64,000 nt of DNA from an uncultured Oscillospiraceae bacterium (GCA_910584715.1 CAJUAN010000012.1:15328-79327); one strand, 5' to 3'; counted from the first letter of the stretch, positions 47,625 through 58,376 are shown. The notes: generated by a model not told the origin, from the sequence alone. Program-made: numbers and translations.

Positions 47625-48026
47625 ATGGCTCAGGTCAAAGGTAAAAAGACAGTTATCAAGAGACGCCGCGAGCGCAAGAACATTGAAAATGGAGCTGTTC
47701 ATATTCAGTCCACTTTCAACAACACGATCGTGACTATCACAGATACTCAGGGCAACGCGATCTCATGGGCTTCCGCAGGCGGACTCGGCTTCAGAGGCTC
47801 CAAGAAATCCACGCCTTTCGCAGCTCAGACTGCCGCTGAAACAGCCGCCAAGGCTGCTATGGAGCATGGTCTCAAAACCGTTGAGGTTTACGTTAAGGGA
47901 CCCGGCGCAGGACGCGAGGCTGCTATCAGAGCTCTCCAGACAGTAGGTCTCGAGGTAAAGCTCATTAAGGATGTTACTCCTATTCCCCACAACGGATGCC
48001 GTCCTCCCAAGAGAAGACGCGTCTAA
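47625..48026 (+). CDS. rpsK: Ribosomal protein S11 (uS11)
   Basis: 133 residues. A 30S platform protein by the Shine-Dalgarno helix. It has GAVHIQSTFNNTIVTITDTQ and the C-terminal VTPIPHNGCRPPKRRRV with the Asn-Gly pair typical of isoaspartate formation. AAGGAGGGACTAATCAA precedes the ATG. Confidence 0.98.
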   Translation: MAQVKGKKTVIKRRRERKNIENGAVHIQSTFNNTIVTITDTQGNAISWASAGGLGFRGSKKSTPFAAQTAAETAAKAAMEHGLKTVEVYVKGPGAGREAAIRALQTVGLEVKLIKDVTPIPHNGCRPPKRRRV

Positions 48027-48048
48027 TTTACAGGAGGTGTTATTGTAA

Positions 48049-48645
48049 ATGGCAGTAAATAAAGAACCTATCCTCAAAAGGTGCAGATATCTGGGCATAA
48101 GCCCTATGGTTATGGGTATTTCCAAGGAGTCCAACAGAAATCCCGGAGCCAACAACAGAAAGAAGCTCTCCGAATACGGTATGCAGCTGAAGGAAAAGCA
48201 GAAGCTGAAGTTCATCTACGGCGTTCTGGAAAAGCCTTTTGAGCACTACTTTGAAATTGCCGAGAAAATGGAAGGCAAGACCGGTGACAACCTTATCACC
48301 ATTCTCGAATCCAGACTCGACAACATCGTTTACAGAATGGGTCTTTCCCTCACAAGACGCGAGGCGAGACAGCTTGTTACTCACAGGCACTTTACAGTAA
48401 ACGGCAAGCGCGTTAATATTCCGTCCTACAGAGTTAAGGTGGGAGACGTTATCGCTCTCTACGAGGGCAGCCGCAGCAGCGAAAAGTTCAAGGCTGTCGT
48501 TGAGCAGACCGCCGGCAGAGTAGTTCCTCTCTGGCTTGAACCCAACAAGGCTGACTTTGCCGCTAAGGTGGTACGTATGCCCGTTCCCGAGGATCTGGAC
48601 TACGAGACTCAGACTCACCTTATTGTCGAGCTGTACTCCAAGTAA
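48049..48645 (+). CDS. rpsD: Ribosomal protein S4 (uS4)
   Basis: 198 residues. It nucleates 30S assembly; in many bacteria it represses its operon. The S4 RNA-binding domain is at ~90-150 (RLDNIVYRMGLSLTRREARQ, then VTHRHFTVNGKRVNIPSYRV). The N-terminal CRYLGISPM region lacks the four-Cys zinc site of some S4 proteins and keeps only one Cys. ACAGGAGGTGTTATTGTAA precedes the ATG. Confidence 0.97.
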   Translation: MAVNKEPILKRCRYLGISPMVMGISKESNRNPGANNRKKLSEYGMQLKEKQKLKFIYGVLEKPFEHYFEIAEKMEGKTGDNLITILESRLDNIVYRMGLSLTRREARQLVTHRHFTVNGKRVNIPSYRVKVGDVIALYEGSRSSEKFKAVVEQTAGRVVPLWLEPNKADFAAKVVRMPVPEDLDYETQTHLIVELYSK

Positions 48646-48690
48646 TAGGCAGAATACGTTATCCGCAATTCGTAATAGGAGGGTTTTATC

Positions 48691-49644
48691 ATGCTTGAAC
48701 CAATTCAGAAGGCGGAAATTGAGACCGTCGAGCTTAAAAGCAACGGAACCTACGGCAAATTCACTGTTGCTCCGCTGGAGCGCGGATACGGACATACTCT
48801 CGGCAACAGCCTGAGACGTGTTCTGCTCTCTTCCCTTCCCGGCGTGGCTGTTACCTCCGTCAAGATCGACGGCGTTCACCACGAGCTGTCTACGGTTCCC
48901 GGCGTTAAGGAGGACGTTACAGAGATCGTCCTTAACCTTAAAGGACTTACCGCAAAGCTTCACAGCGAGGGACCAAAGACTGTCTATGTGGAAGCTGAGG
49001 ACGAGTGCGAGGTAACTGCGGGTGATATTAAAACTGACTCCGAAGTGGATATTCTTGTTCCGGAAATGCATATTGCTACACTCGGCAAGGACGCTAAGCT
49101 TTATATGGAGATCACCATCGATAAGGGACGCGGCTACGTTCCTGCTGAAAAGAACAAGCAGGTTTCGGGCTTCGGCATAGACGTTATCGCGGTGGATTCC
49201 ATCTATACCCCTGTACTGAAGGTGAACTACTCTGTTGAGGATACCCGTCTCGGTCAGGTAACAGACTATGACAAGCTTATCTTAGAGGTCTGGACGGACG
49301 GCGTCGTATCCGCAAAAGAGGCTGTTTCACAGGCAGCCAATCTCCTCATTGAGCATCTGAAGCCGTTTACCGAGCTTTCCGATGAATCCGCGATCACAGA
49401 AATAATGATCGAAAAGGACGACAAGGGTAAAGAAAAAATCCTTGAGATGACCATTGAGGAACTTGACTTGTCGGTACGCTCCTTCAACTGCTTGAAGAGA
49501 GCGGGAATAAACACGGTCGACGACCTTATCAACAAGTCCGAAGAGGAAATGATGAAGGTCAGAAACCTGGGTAAGAAATCCTTTGACGAGGTAAAGGAGA
49601 AGCTCCAGTCACTGGGCTTCGACCTCAGCTCCGAAGAGGAATGA
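48691..49644 (+). CDS. rpoA: RNA polymerase alpha subunit
   Basis: 317 residues. The N-terminal assembly domain (~1-230) includes FTVAPLERGYGHTLGNSLRR. The C-terminal domain (~250-310), which binds UP elements and activators, has LDLSVRSFNCLKRAGINTVD and VRNLGKKSFDEVKEKL. AATAGGAGGGTTTTATC precedes the ATG. rplQ follows. Confidence 0.98.
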   Translation: MLEPIQKAEIETVELKSNGTYGKFTVAPLERGYGHTLGNSLRRVLLSSLPGVAVTSVKIDGVHHELSTVPGVKEDVTEIVLNLKGLTAKLHSEGPKTVYVEAEDECEVTAGDIKTDSEVDILVPEMHIATLGKDAKLYMEITIDKGRGYVPAEKNKQVSGFGIDVIAVDSIYTPVLKVNYSVEDTRLGQVTDYDKLILEVWTDGVVSAKEAVSQAANLLIEHLKPFTELSDESAITEIMIEKDDKGKEKILEMTIEELDLSVRSFNCLKRAGINTVDDLINKSEEEMMKVRNLGKKSFDEVKEKLQSLGFDLSSEEE

Positions 49645-49698
49645 CCCGACGCGGCAGCCAAAACGCCGCAAACTTTGATATGTTAGGAGTGAATATAA

Positions 49699-50040
49699 AT
49701 GCCGGGAACCAGAAAACTCGGACGCACAAGCGACCACAGAAAGGCTATGCTCAGAGCTATGGTGACATACCTGCTTGAGAACGGCAAGATCGAAACAACA
49801 GTAACCAGAGCCAAAGAGGTTCGCGCTATGGCGGAAAAGATGATCACTACCGCCAAGACGAACGACCTGCACTCCAAGCGTCAGGTTCTTGCTTACGTCA
49901 CCAAGGAGGACGTGGTAAAGAAGCTGTTTGACGATATCGCGCCTAAGTATGCCGACAGAAACGGCGGCTACACAAGGATCGTCAAGATCGGTCCCAGACG
50001 GGGCGACGCTGCTGAAATGGCTATTATTTCACTGGTTTGA
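49699..50040 (+). CDS. rplQ: Ribosomal protein L17 (bL17)
   Basis: 113 residues. A 50S protein beside the tunnel exit. MPGTRKLGRTSDHRKAMLRA, then ITTAKTNDLHSKRQVLAYVT and a C-terminal GPRRGDAAEMAIISLV. GTTAGGAGTGAATATAA precedes the ATG. It ends the alpha operon. A family G repeat and a strong terminator follow. Confidence 0.98.
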   Translation: MPGTRKLGRTSDHRKAMLRAMVTYLLENGKIETTVTRAKEVRAMAEKMITTAKTNDLHSKRQVLAYVTKEDVVKKLFDDIAPKYADRNGGYTRIVKIGPRRGDAAEMAIISLV

Positions 50041-50067
50041 TTTCATGAATAATTTAAGGGTACCGCA

Positions 50068-50134
50068 AAAGGCTGAGCCTTTACCCTTGCCGCCGTCTAA
50101 TGAAAGAACATACAGTACTCTCCCGAGACGGCAG
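50068..50134. repeat. AAAGGCTGAGCCTTTACCC repeat, family G, copy 1
   Basis: AAAGGC-TGA-GCCTTT hairpin, then ACCCTTGCCGCCGTCT ... GAGACGGCAG forming a second stem. Copies recur at 58107-58175 and 58201-58270. It is inserted between an AAGGGTACCGCAAAA half and the terminator with the same sequence. Confidence 0.75.
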
Positions 50135-50148
50135 TTTAGCTTAAATAT

Positions 50149-50179
50149 AAGGGTACCGCAAAAGCGCGGTACCCTTTTT
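50149..50179 (+). terminator. Terminator of the alpha operon
   Basis: AAGGGTACCGC / GCGGTACCCTTTTTG, a 9-bp core stem with AT flanks. AAGGGTACCGCAAAA also occurs at 50056-50070 before the family G repeat, so the repeat may have split or duplicated the terminator. Confidence 0.85.
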
Positions 50180-50201
50180 GTTTTATAAAAGCCTGAGAAA
50201 G

Positions 50202-50609
50202 TCAGTCCCTGATAGCTTTTTTCGCCTTGTTCACAATGGACTTGTCGTTCTCGTAGGTAAGCACCGAGGTGGCGTGCCCGATGTCCACCCACTTGATCTC
50301 GGCAATCTCGTCCTCCTGGGGAACAAAATCATAATTTTTTGCCTTTGCTATAAAATACACCACTACCTTTTGCGCGTCCTTGCGGGGGAAATACTGAACG
50401 GTCTCGCGGAAGGTGGGGTCGATGATAACGTCTACGCCCGTTTCCTCGAGTATCTCGCGCTTGGCTGTCTCTATCTCCGTTTCACCGTCTTCCACATGTC
50501 CCTTGGGAAAGGACCAGTGTCCGCTGTTGATATGCTTAATGAGCAGTATCTCAATGTTGCCGTGATGTTTACGGTAGACTATTGCGCCGCATGATTTTTC
50601 ATGGGTCAT
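50202..50609 (-). CDS. Nudix hydrolase (Ap4A/MutT-like)
   Basis: 135 residues. The Nudix box runs from GHVEDGETEIETAKREILEE to TG (~residues 39-60), matching GX5EX7REUXEEXGU. The N-terminus CGAIVYRKHHGNIEILLIKH and SFPKGH resemble bacterial Ap4A hydrolases. It probably cleaves a nucleoside diphosphate-linked compound such as diadenosine polyphosphate; the substrate is inferred. The ATG at 50609 follows GAAAGGAAG. Convergent with rplQ. Confidence 0.85.
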   Translation of the reverse strand: MTHEKSCGAIVYRKHHGNIEILLIKHINSGHWSFPKGHVEDGETEIETAKREILEETGVDVIIDPTFRETVQYFPRKDAQKVVVYFIAKAKNYDFVPQEDEIAEIKWVDIGHATSVLTYENDKSIVNKAKKAIRD

Positions 50610-50788
50610 ATGTACTTCCTTTCCGAAACCGTCCAAAAGCGCGGCGGACGCCGCTTCGGAGGACGGTTCTGTGATAATATAAGTTAGTATAATTATAACA
50701 CAAAATATCGCGTTTGTCTCGTATTTTTTGAAAAAAATATAAAAAAGTTGATGAAAGCAAATAATCCGGACAACAGAAGGCACAAAAA

Positions 50789-50819
50789 CCGGCAGGAGGA
50801 TATATCAGCCTCCTGCCGG
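50789..50819 (-). terminator. Terminator of the membrane protein gene at 50825
   Basis: CCGGCAGGAGG / CCTCCTGCCGG, a perfect 11-bp stem, then TTTTTGTGCC in the minus direction. It starts six bases after the stop codon. Confidence 0.85.
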
Positions 50820-50824
50820 ACGTT

Positions 50825-51787
50825 TTATTCCGCAGCGGTAGTGGAAACCGTAGTTGTTACGGCGTTTTCATCATTTTTTATCTCGCTGAGCTTGTCGGTT
50901 ATGACGGTCTTGAAGCGGTCTATAAGCTCGATGATGGGATAGTCCACCTCGAAATAGGTGTGCGTCCAGAAGCCCTCGGAGAAGTCGTAGGTAAGCTCTC
51001 CGCTTTCGTTTACGGCGGTGTAGTCAGATTCGTCAAAGTACTCCTCGCCGTTGATAAAAAGCTTTTCGTCCTCCCAGTGAACGTCGTAGTTGAGAGCGTC
51101 GTCCCTGTTTTCTTTGTTTGCCTGCTTTACAAGACGTTTTATCGTGGTTTTAAGCTCAATGACCTTGATATTCTCGTCAAGCTTGTTGGGCTGTACATAG
51201 ACGGCTACCTTTCCCGATGATTTGTTTTTAACGTCCAGCACATAGCAGCGGAAGTTTTCCGAGGGTGAAACAATGCCTCCGGGAGGCGTAAGCAGCGTAT
51301 CCACAGTAGTGACGGTAAAAACGTTCATAATAAGGAAAAAGGCTATGCTTCCAAGAATATACATCAGCAGAAATATCGTTCCGAAAACGGTCTTTACCGT
51401 GTCGTTCATTTTGCAGCAGAAAAAGCCGAAAAGAGTTACCATAGCCGCGGGGATCAGCAGCGGCCAGTTGCCCCAGTCCAGCAGAAGAGTGGGAAAGAAC
51501 ATCACCATGTTTATCATACTGATAAGGCAGGTTATAAAGGAACGTCTCGTATAGAAAAACAGGAGTCCTGCCACGAGTGAAAAAGCTGAATATATTACCG
51601 CGAACATTGTTTTGTCGGTGTATACGATGTCGTAAAAAAACACGGCATAGGCAAAATATATCAGACAAAGGGTATATGCCGAGCAAAGTATGCTCACCGC
51701 AAGTATGAACCATTTGTTGGCGACTATCTTTTTTATTTTTTCCATTTTTTTGAATATGCTCCCCTCGGGAACAGTCTCCTTTCGCAT
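50825..51787 (-). CDS. Polytopic membrane protein with extracytoplasmic domain
   Basis: 320 residues. About five hydrophobic helices lie in the N-terminal half (~25-165: KWFILAVSILCSAYTLCLIY, MFAVIYSAFSLVAGLLFFY and others). A soluble part follows (~170-310) with charged, beta-prone sequence and VHWEDEKLFINGEEYFDES, ending in a Thr-rich tail (AVTTTVSTTAAE). No catalytic motif is recognised. The start is probably MRKETV at 51787, preceded by AGGAGACTG in a promoter-poor region. Function unknown. Confidence 0.75.
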   Translation of the reverse strand: MRKETVPEGSIFKKMEKIKKIVANKWFILAVSILCSAYTLCLIYFAYAVFFYDIVYTDKTMFAVIYSAFSLVAGLLFFYTRRSFITCLISMINMVMFFPTLLLDWGNWPLLIPAAMVTLFGFFCCKMNDTVKTVFGTIFLLMYILGSIAFFLIMNVFTVTTVDTLLTPPGGIVSPSENFRCYVLDVKNKSSGKVAVYVQPNKLDENIKVIELKTTIKRLVKQANKENRDDALNYDVHWEDEKLFINGEEYFDESDYTAVNESGELTYDFSEGFWTHTYFEVDYPIIELIDRFKTVITDKLSEIKNDENAVTTTVSTTAAE

Positions 51788-51978
51788 ATGGTCGGTATTT
51801 TCAGCCAGGAATATTTTTCACTCTATAATAATACCCCGAATCAGGAAAAAAATCAAGAACATTTTGGTTACATAGATGTCGCGCAGATTACAGTTCCTGT
51901 TTCAGCCGCAGAAAAAATCCCCCGCCGGCAGCCGCAGGAATACGGATCGTCCTTAGGGGGAACATTATCGCGGTTTTA

Positions 51979-52710
51979 TTACGAAAAGCGTTTGATCGCC
52001 GAGGATACGATAAGACCTATTCCTCCGACTATAACAAGGATAAGCACTACCAGCAGAACCGTAAGAACGATATTTGTTCCGGACGAGACCTTTTCTGTGG
52101 ACGTTATTTCTTTTGCATAATGATCTCCTCTGTTAGCGATGAGGTTCCCGTCGGGATCAGTCACAGAAAAATCGTCAATGTAAACGATGTCGCCCTTATG
52201 CATTAGGAAAGTCGGAATAGTAAATCCCGCTCTTGTATTTGTCGCGTCCTTTGGTATAGTGAGGGAAACAGTGGTCCACTCGCTTGTGCTGAGATTTTCG
52301 GGCGACGAAGACAGCCAGATCATGCCGTCGGAAAAAACGGAAAAATTATCGTAAAAGCCCTCCGCATTTTCGCACAGGAGCACGCTCATTTCTATGGTAC
52401 AGCCCTGGAAGCTGTCTAATCCGAGTGTGGCAGCGTCGATATACATTCCTCCGAAACGGTTTTCGGTTTCCTCCGTAACATTTTCAGAAACGAGCAAGGA
52501 GCCGTTTCCGTTTTTGGAAACGAGGGTTGTCTGAGAAGTCTGAAATCCTGTTTCTTCAATTGATCCGTAAGTCTGCCACTCGGTCAGGGCGGCACTGGTA
52601 TCAAAGCAATACGCAGCCTCGCCGTCGTTCAGCGCGGAAACCGTGAAAGCCGCGCTTGCCGCCGTCAGAACGGAAGCGACTGCCGCCGACAATAATTTCT
52701 TTAATTTCAT
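51979..52710 (-). CDS. Secreted membrane-anchored beta-sandwich protein
   Basis: 243 residues. A signal peptide (MKLKKLLSAAVASVLTAASA, cut near TVSALND) is followed by a beta-rich domain (~30-185) with AYCFDTSAALTEWQTYGSIE and DIVYIDDFSVTDPDGN, the look of a carbohydrate-binding jelly roll. A C-terminal helix (~212-236) and a basic end (IKRFS) anchor it. Sugar binding is inferred. GAAAGGATTG precedes the ATG. No sortase motif: the anchor differs from the TGN group at 58.9-63 kb. Confidence 0.75.
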   Translation of the reverse strand: MKLKKLLSAAVASVLTAASAAFTVSALNDGEAAYCFDTSAALTEWQTYGSIEETGFQTSQTTLVSKNGNGSLLVSENVTEETENRFGGMYIDAATLGLDSFQGCTIEMSVLLCENAEGFYDNFSVFSDGMIWLSSSPENLSTSEWTTVSLTIPKDATNTRAGFTIPTFLMHKGDIVYIDDFSVTDPDGNLIANRGDHYAKEITSTEKVSSGTNIVLTVLLVVLILVIVGGIGLIVSSAIKRFS

Positions 52711-52940
52711 TATGCGTTCAATCCTTTCGGTTTATGCTTTAACAAGCGCGCCTCACCCAAGGACAACACCGGATCAGCGAAATACTCGAAGTATGCGAGG
52801 CTTGCTGATAATACAAAGTTACACTAAATATTTTAGTATAAAAAGCAAACCTTGTCAATATATTTTGTGTAATTTGTCATAATTTTTTTGTCCCGGAGGG
52901 CAGCCCAAATGTTAATTAATTGTCAATCTGGACTATGATT

Positions 52941-52974
52941 TTTTGCAGGGGACAAATATACGTCCCCTGCAAAA
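52941..52974 (-). terminator. Terminator of the EF-G-like gene
   Basis: TTTTGCAGGGGAC / GTCCCCTGCAAAA, a 13-bp stem with AAAAA and TTTTTT flanks, 31 bases after the stop in the minus direction. Confidence 0.85.
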
Positions 52975-53004
52975 ACTGCCGGCATTCATATTCAATAGCA
53001 AAAT

Positions 53005-55080
<2,076 letters not shown>

Positions 55081-55292
55081 ATGGGTATACAACTCCTGTT
55101 CCTATCTGAATATTTGCAGCAAAGTTTATTGTTACAAATAAACAAAAATTTATTTTTTAACACAATATAGTATAGCTTATTTGTTCACAAATTGCAATGC
55201 TTTAACAACATTTTCCACAAATTAGAGTACAAAACGTTAGGTTCTTTGTGGATTTTGCACAACCTTATATTCGCGCTGCTGAAAACCGCAGG

Positions 55293-55319
55293 AAATATAA
55301 ACCAAATTGGTTTATATTT
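55293..55319. repeat. AT-rich perfect palindrome at the 3' end of the XRE gene
   Basis: AAATATAAACCAA-A-TTGGTTTATATTT, 13-bp arms with one central base, touching the stop codon of the minus-strand XRE gene. It has no U run, so it may be a protein-binding site or a weak terminator. Confidence 0.5.
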
Positions 55320-55657
55320 TACTTTCTCCGCTTATTTATATCGCGTACTACCTCTAAAATATGCATGGATTCGGCATAATCAAGCCTGCGTATCTCGTCG
55401 GAAAGCGCGTTTGCCGTTGCTGGACTTTCTGTTTCGTAATCAAAAAATTCTTTCGGCGTAATTCCGAAATATTCGCATATGCAGAAAAATCCGAAAAGCG
55501 ACGGCATGGATTTTCGGTTTTCTATTTTATTGATGTAGCCGTCGCTTTGTCCAAGAGAAAGGCTCATATCGCGTGCGGAGACGTTTTTTTGCTGTCTTAA
55601 TTCAATTAAACGCTTTACAAACTTTTCCTCGTTTTCATGTTCATGGTTTTCTTTCAT
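55319..55657 (-). CDS. XRE-family HTH regulator
   Basis: About 112 residues. The helix-turn-helix (~15-70) has NVSARDMSLSLGQSDGYINK and PSLFGFFCICEYFGITPKEF; the C-terminal ~35 residues are helical (LDYAESMHILEVVRDINKRR). The start is uncertain: I prefer the ATG at 55657 (MKENHE) with GGGTGAT upstream, but ATGs at 55672 and 55681 are possible. It is divergent from a SLOG protein gene, paralleling the SLOG/regulator pair at the window start. Confidence 0.8.
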   Translation of the reverse strand: MKENHEHENEEKFVKRLIELRQQKNVSARDMSLSLGQSDGYINKIENRKSMPSLFGFFCICEYFGITPKEFFDYETESPATANALSDEIRRLDYAESMHILEVVRDINKRRK

Positions 55658-55726
55658 ATTATTATCACCCATAATAATCATATTACATATAATTTTATTT
55701 ATATGTACTAATATTCCATAAAACTA

Positions 55727-55755
55727 TTGAAATATAGATACAAATTATATATAAT
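55727..55755 (+). promoter_or_regulatory. Promoter of the second SLOG gene
   Basis: TTGAAA-17-TATAAT about 40 bases before the ATG at 55798, in the spacer shared with the divergent XRE gene. Confidence 0.6.
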
Positions 55756-55797
55756 ATAAAATATGAGGATTTTAAACCTATACAAAGGAGACTTTTT

Positions 55798-56283
55798 ATG
55801 AAATCGGTTTGCTTCACGGGACACAGGGACGTTAAAATCACGCGGGAGCTTAAAAACAGGCTTATGGCAACGCTTGAAATGCTTATCCGAACGGGCTGCA
55901 CCGACTTTTACGCGGGCGGGGCGGTAGGGTGGGATATGCTGTGCGAGGCGGCAGTGCTTGCCCTGCGGAAAAAATATCCCGGGATAAAGCTGCACCTTAT
56001 ACTGCCCTGCTCCTGTTCGGAGCAGACCAAGGCGTGGAAAGACGAGCAGAAGCTTCTGCTTGCGCTGATACGCGTTTTTGCCGACGAAGAGGAATATGTG
56101 TCGGATCATTACTATAACGGCTGCATGAAGCTGCGGAACGAAAGGCTTGTGCTTTACGCCGACTGCTGCGTATGCTACTGCAATAAAAAATCGCCGAGCG
56201 GAACGGGTCAGACCGTCCGCATGGCGATTAATAAGGGTATTGAGATCTTTAATATGGCGGAATTTACTGCTCCGCTCCCATAG
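55798..56283 (+). CDS. SLOG-family (DUF1273/YpsA-like) protein
   Basis: 161 residues. SVCFTGHRDVKI at the start and YAGGAVGWDMLCEAAVLALR (~residue 39-58) are hallmarks of the DUF1273/YpsA branch of the SLOG superfamily, Rossmann-like proteins thought to bind nucleotides. LILPCSCSEQTKAW and the Cys-rich YADCCVCYCNKKSPSG (~residue 120) follow. A role in division or stress signalling is only suggested by distant relatives. CAAAGGAGACTTTTT precedes the ATG. Its last 20 bases overlap the end of the convergent lipoprotein gene. Confidence 0.85.
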   Translation: MKSVCFTGHRDVKITRELKNRLMATLEMLIRTGCTDFYAGGAVGWDMLCEAAVLALRKKYPGIKLHLILPCSCSEQTKAWKDEQKLLLALIRVFADEEEYVSDHYYNGCMKLRNERLVLYADCCVCYCNKKSPSGTGQTVRMAINKGIEIFNMAEFTAPLP

Positions 56284-57133
56284 CGGCTTCAAGGTCGATA
56301 AGCTCGTAATCGGAGGGCACCTCGAATATATCGGAGGGAACGCTGCCGGAGAAATCGTGAATAATAAGCGCGTTCAGGTCGTTGGCTGACTTGGAGTTGA
56401 TTATGGCATACAGCTTGTCGCCGTCAAACAGGAAGCCGCCGCCGTTTTCGGCAGTCTCAAAGGTGTATTCCCTGCCGCCTATCGTTACTTTGCACGTCTT
56501 GAGGTCCGCGGCGTTTTCGATCTCCTCGTCGAAGTCCCGTTCATAGTTAAGCTGACTGAGAAATTCGTCGACGTTGTATTCGTTCATCATTTCATCTGTA
56601 GCCGTCATATAGTAGCCCGATTTCGACGCGTCTTCCATCATGTACATAACGGAATCCTTTATCATGACGGTAAGGTTTTCATCGGAAGATGCTGCCGCTA
56701 TTTTCATGTAAACGTCCTTTCCGGACAGAGCCATTACTATTTTCATGCTTCCGTCCGTAGCTTCAACGTCCATGTAGAACTCGGTCGCGCCCTCGAGGGT
56801 CTTTTCAAAGCTGTATGTAAGGCTGTCCGCCGCGGAGACCGTTTCGTCGGGCAGAGAGAAAACGCTGCTGTCCTTTGCAAATTCTTCAATGCTTGCATAT
56901 GCTCCGTCCGCAGTTTCCGTTTCGGACTCGGTTTCGGTTTCCGTCTCTGTCTCTGTTTCAGTGGTTTCTGTTTCAGTTTCCGTTTCAGTAGCTTCTGTTT
57001 CCGTTTCAGTGATTTCTGCCTCCGAAGATATTTGGTCGGTCAGACCGATATCATCCGTACCGCTGCTGCCGCATGCTGCAAACATAACTCCGCAGAGCGA
57101 CAGTGAAAGTATTGCCGCAATAAATTTTTTCAT
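56264..57133 (-). CDS. Lipoprotein with Thr-Glu repeat linker
   Basis: 289 residues. Type II signal (MKKFIAAILSLSLCGVMFAAC) with lipobox FAAC, lipid Cys at 21. Residues ~40-75 are almost pure Thr-Glu dipeptides, a flexible acidic stalk encoded by a short tandem repeat (56905-57020). The folded part (~80-289) is beta-rich with YSFEKTLEGATEFYMDVEAT and IIHDFSGSVPSDIFEVPSDY, a LolA/LppX-like pattern by inspection. AAAGGGGATC precedes the ATG. Its leader is nearly identical to that of the lipoprotein gene at 57473. Confidence 0.8.
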   Translation of the reverse strand: MKKFIAAILSLSLCGVMFAACGSSGTDDIGLTDQISSEAEITETETEATETETETETTETETETETETESETETADGAYASIEEFAKDSSVFSLPDETVSAADSLTYSFEKTLEGATEFYMDVEATDGSMKIVMALSGKDVYMKIAAASSDENLTVMIKDSVMYMMEDASKSGYYMTATDEMMNEYNVDEFLSQLNYERDFDEEIENAADLKTCKVTIGGREYTFETAENGGGFLFDGDKLYAIINSKSANDLNALIIHDFSGSVPSDIFEVPSDYELIDLEAAMGAEQ

Positions 57134-57472
57134 AAGTATTGATCCCCTTTAAAAATTGAAATATATAAATTTTGCGCTGCTTTAACATTATACATCTTTA
57201 TTTCGGAAAAGTATATAATGTTTCAGCGATTTCTTTTATTTCAACAAAAAAGTTATTTTCCCGATGTTTTGGTTTGTGTAAAAAAGCAAACCGTAAAGCA
57301 GTTCTGCCACTTGGTTCCGCCGGAACGCCGGTAGGAGTCGAGGATCAATGAGGAAGCTATCAGACCATGCTCCGTAAAGTCGGAGCATTCACAGCCGGGG
57401 CGCGTATTATTCCGTTTTCAGTATCGGCAAAGGCGGCGTACAGCTTAAAGCCAAGACCGACGCCGCTGTCGG
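57134..57472. other. Non-coding gap: duplicated leader and possible gene remnant
   Basis: 57134-57256 is the leader/promoter of the gene at 56264, about 85% identical to 57983-58105. 57367-57389 holds an ATGCTCCG / CGGAGCAT hairpin. The minus strand from ~57475 to 57360 reads as an open frame (TDSGVGLGFKLYAAFADTEN) just after the upstream lipoprotein stop, possibly a decayed tail of a related gene. Confidence 0.45.
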
Positions 57473-57982
57473 TCATGACCGCAAATCCCCCGGCGCTGTG
57501 ATCATTTCTTTCAGGTTTTCTATAAATACTTCCCAGCCGTCGGGATAACACAACGCTCCGGTTTCTTTGTAACGTTTATCCTCTCCCCTTATTTCAAATT
57601 TGAACAGGGTGATCATGGCGGGATATTCTTCCGTTTGGGGCCAATATGCGTTCTTATTTTCCTTTACCGTCCCGCTGTATTCCAAAATGAATTCTCTCAG
57701 CTTGCTGCACTGCTCTTCACTCAGCTCATATTCTTCTTTGTTGATCACAGCCGTTGTGTCTCCGGGGTACATCTCTATTGAGATATCTTCTGTTAAGTCC
57801 GCTGTTTCTTCATCACGGCACTCCAGATCAAACCAGAGAATCTCATCCGCCTCAAATTCCGACGGATTCACGCGCTGTTCTTTTTTCGATGCGGTTGTCC
57901 CCTCGTCCGAAATTTCGCCGCCGTGAGAACAGCCTGCGGTCATGACCGCCAAAGCCAACACTGCCGCAAGAAACTTTTTCAT
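57473..57982 (-). CDS. Small lipoprotein of unknown function
   Basis: 169 residues. Type II signal MKKFLAAVLALAVMTAGC, lipid Cys at 18. The mature part begins with polar SHGGEISDEGTT and has DILWFDLECRDEE-type acidic beta-rich sequence; ITLFKFEIRGEDKRYKE and GWEVFIENLKEM near the end. It shares its first ~15 residues and ~120 bases of leader with the lipoprotein at 56264, but the mature proteins look unrelated. It may have lost a C-terminal extension. ATCTCCTTTG on the plus strand gives an AAAGGAG site. Confidence 0.75.
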   Translation of the reverse strand: MKKFLAAVLALAVMTAGCSHGGEISDEGTTASKKEQRVNPSEFEADEILWFDLECRDEETADLTEDISIEMYPGDTTAVINKEEYELSEEQCSKLREFILEYSGTVKENKNAYWPQTEEYPAMITLFKFEIRGEDKRYKETGALCYPDGWEVFIENLKEMITAPGDLRS

Positions 57983-58106
57983 AAGTATTTATCTCCTTTG
58001 AAAATTGATATGTATAGGTTTTGCTCTGTTTTAACATTATACATCTTTATTTCGGAAAAGTATATAATTTTTCAGCGATTTACTTTATTTCAACAAAAAA
58101 TTATTT

Positions 58107-58175
58107 AAAGGCTGAGCCTTTACCCTTGCCGCCGTCTGTTGTAAAGGCAACAAATTGTTGCTTCCGAGGCGGCAG
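58107..58175. repeat. AAAGGCTGAGCCTTTACCC repeat, family G, copy 2
   Basis: The same two-stem layout as 50068-50134: AAAGGCTGAGCCTTTACCC, TGCCGCCGTCT, then GAGGCGGCAG. It lies in the 394-base gap between the lipoprotein and the XRE gene at 58377. Confidence 0.75.
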
Positions 58176-58200
58176 AAGGCTTCTATATCGAGCTTGCACG

Positions 58201-58270
58201 AAAGGCTGAGCCTTTACCCGTGCCGACGTCTATAGTGATGACGGCATATTTTTGTTTCCGAGACGAAAGA
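58201..58270. repeat. AAAGGCTGAGCCTTTACCC repeat, family G, copy 3
   Basis: Tandem copy 26 bases after copy 2, with GTGCCGACGTCT and GAGACGAAAG as a diverged second stem. Confidence 0.7.
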
Positions 58271-58376
58271 AAGCTTTCATACTGAGATAGCAAAGATGTC
58301 TTGATTTATGTAAAAAAGCAACGGAGGAACTCTCCGTCCGAACGGAAAATTCCTCCGAATAATAAAATGCATTTGT

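Noticed and set aside
51893..51960. Possible terminator or repeat near CCCCCGCCGGCAGCCGCAGG
   Set aside because: Arms are short and imperfect and no U run follows in either direction.
57300..57370. tRNA-like look (GGTTCCGCCGGAACGCC, GTAGGAGTCGAGG)
   Set aside because: No cloverleaf can be built: acceptor and anticodon stems do not pair and there is no GGTTCGAATCC-type T loop.
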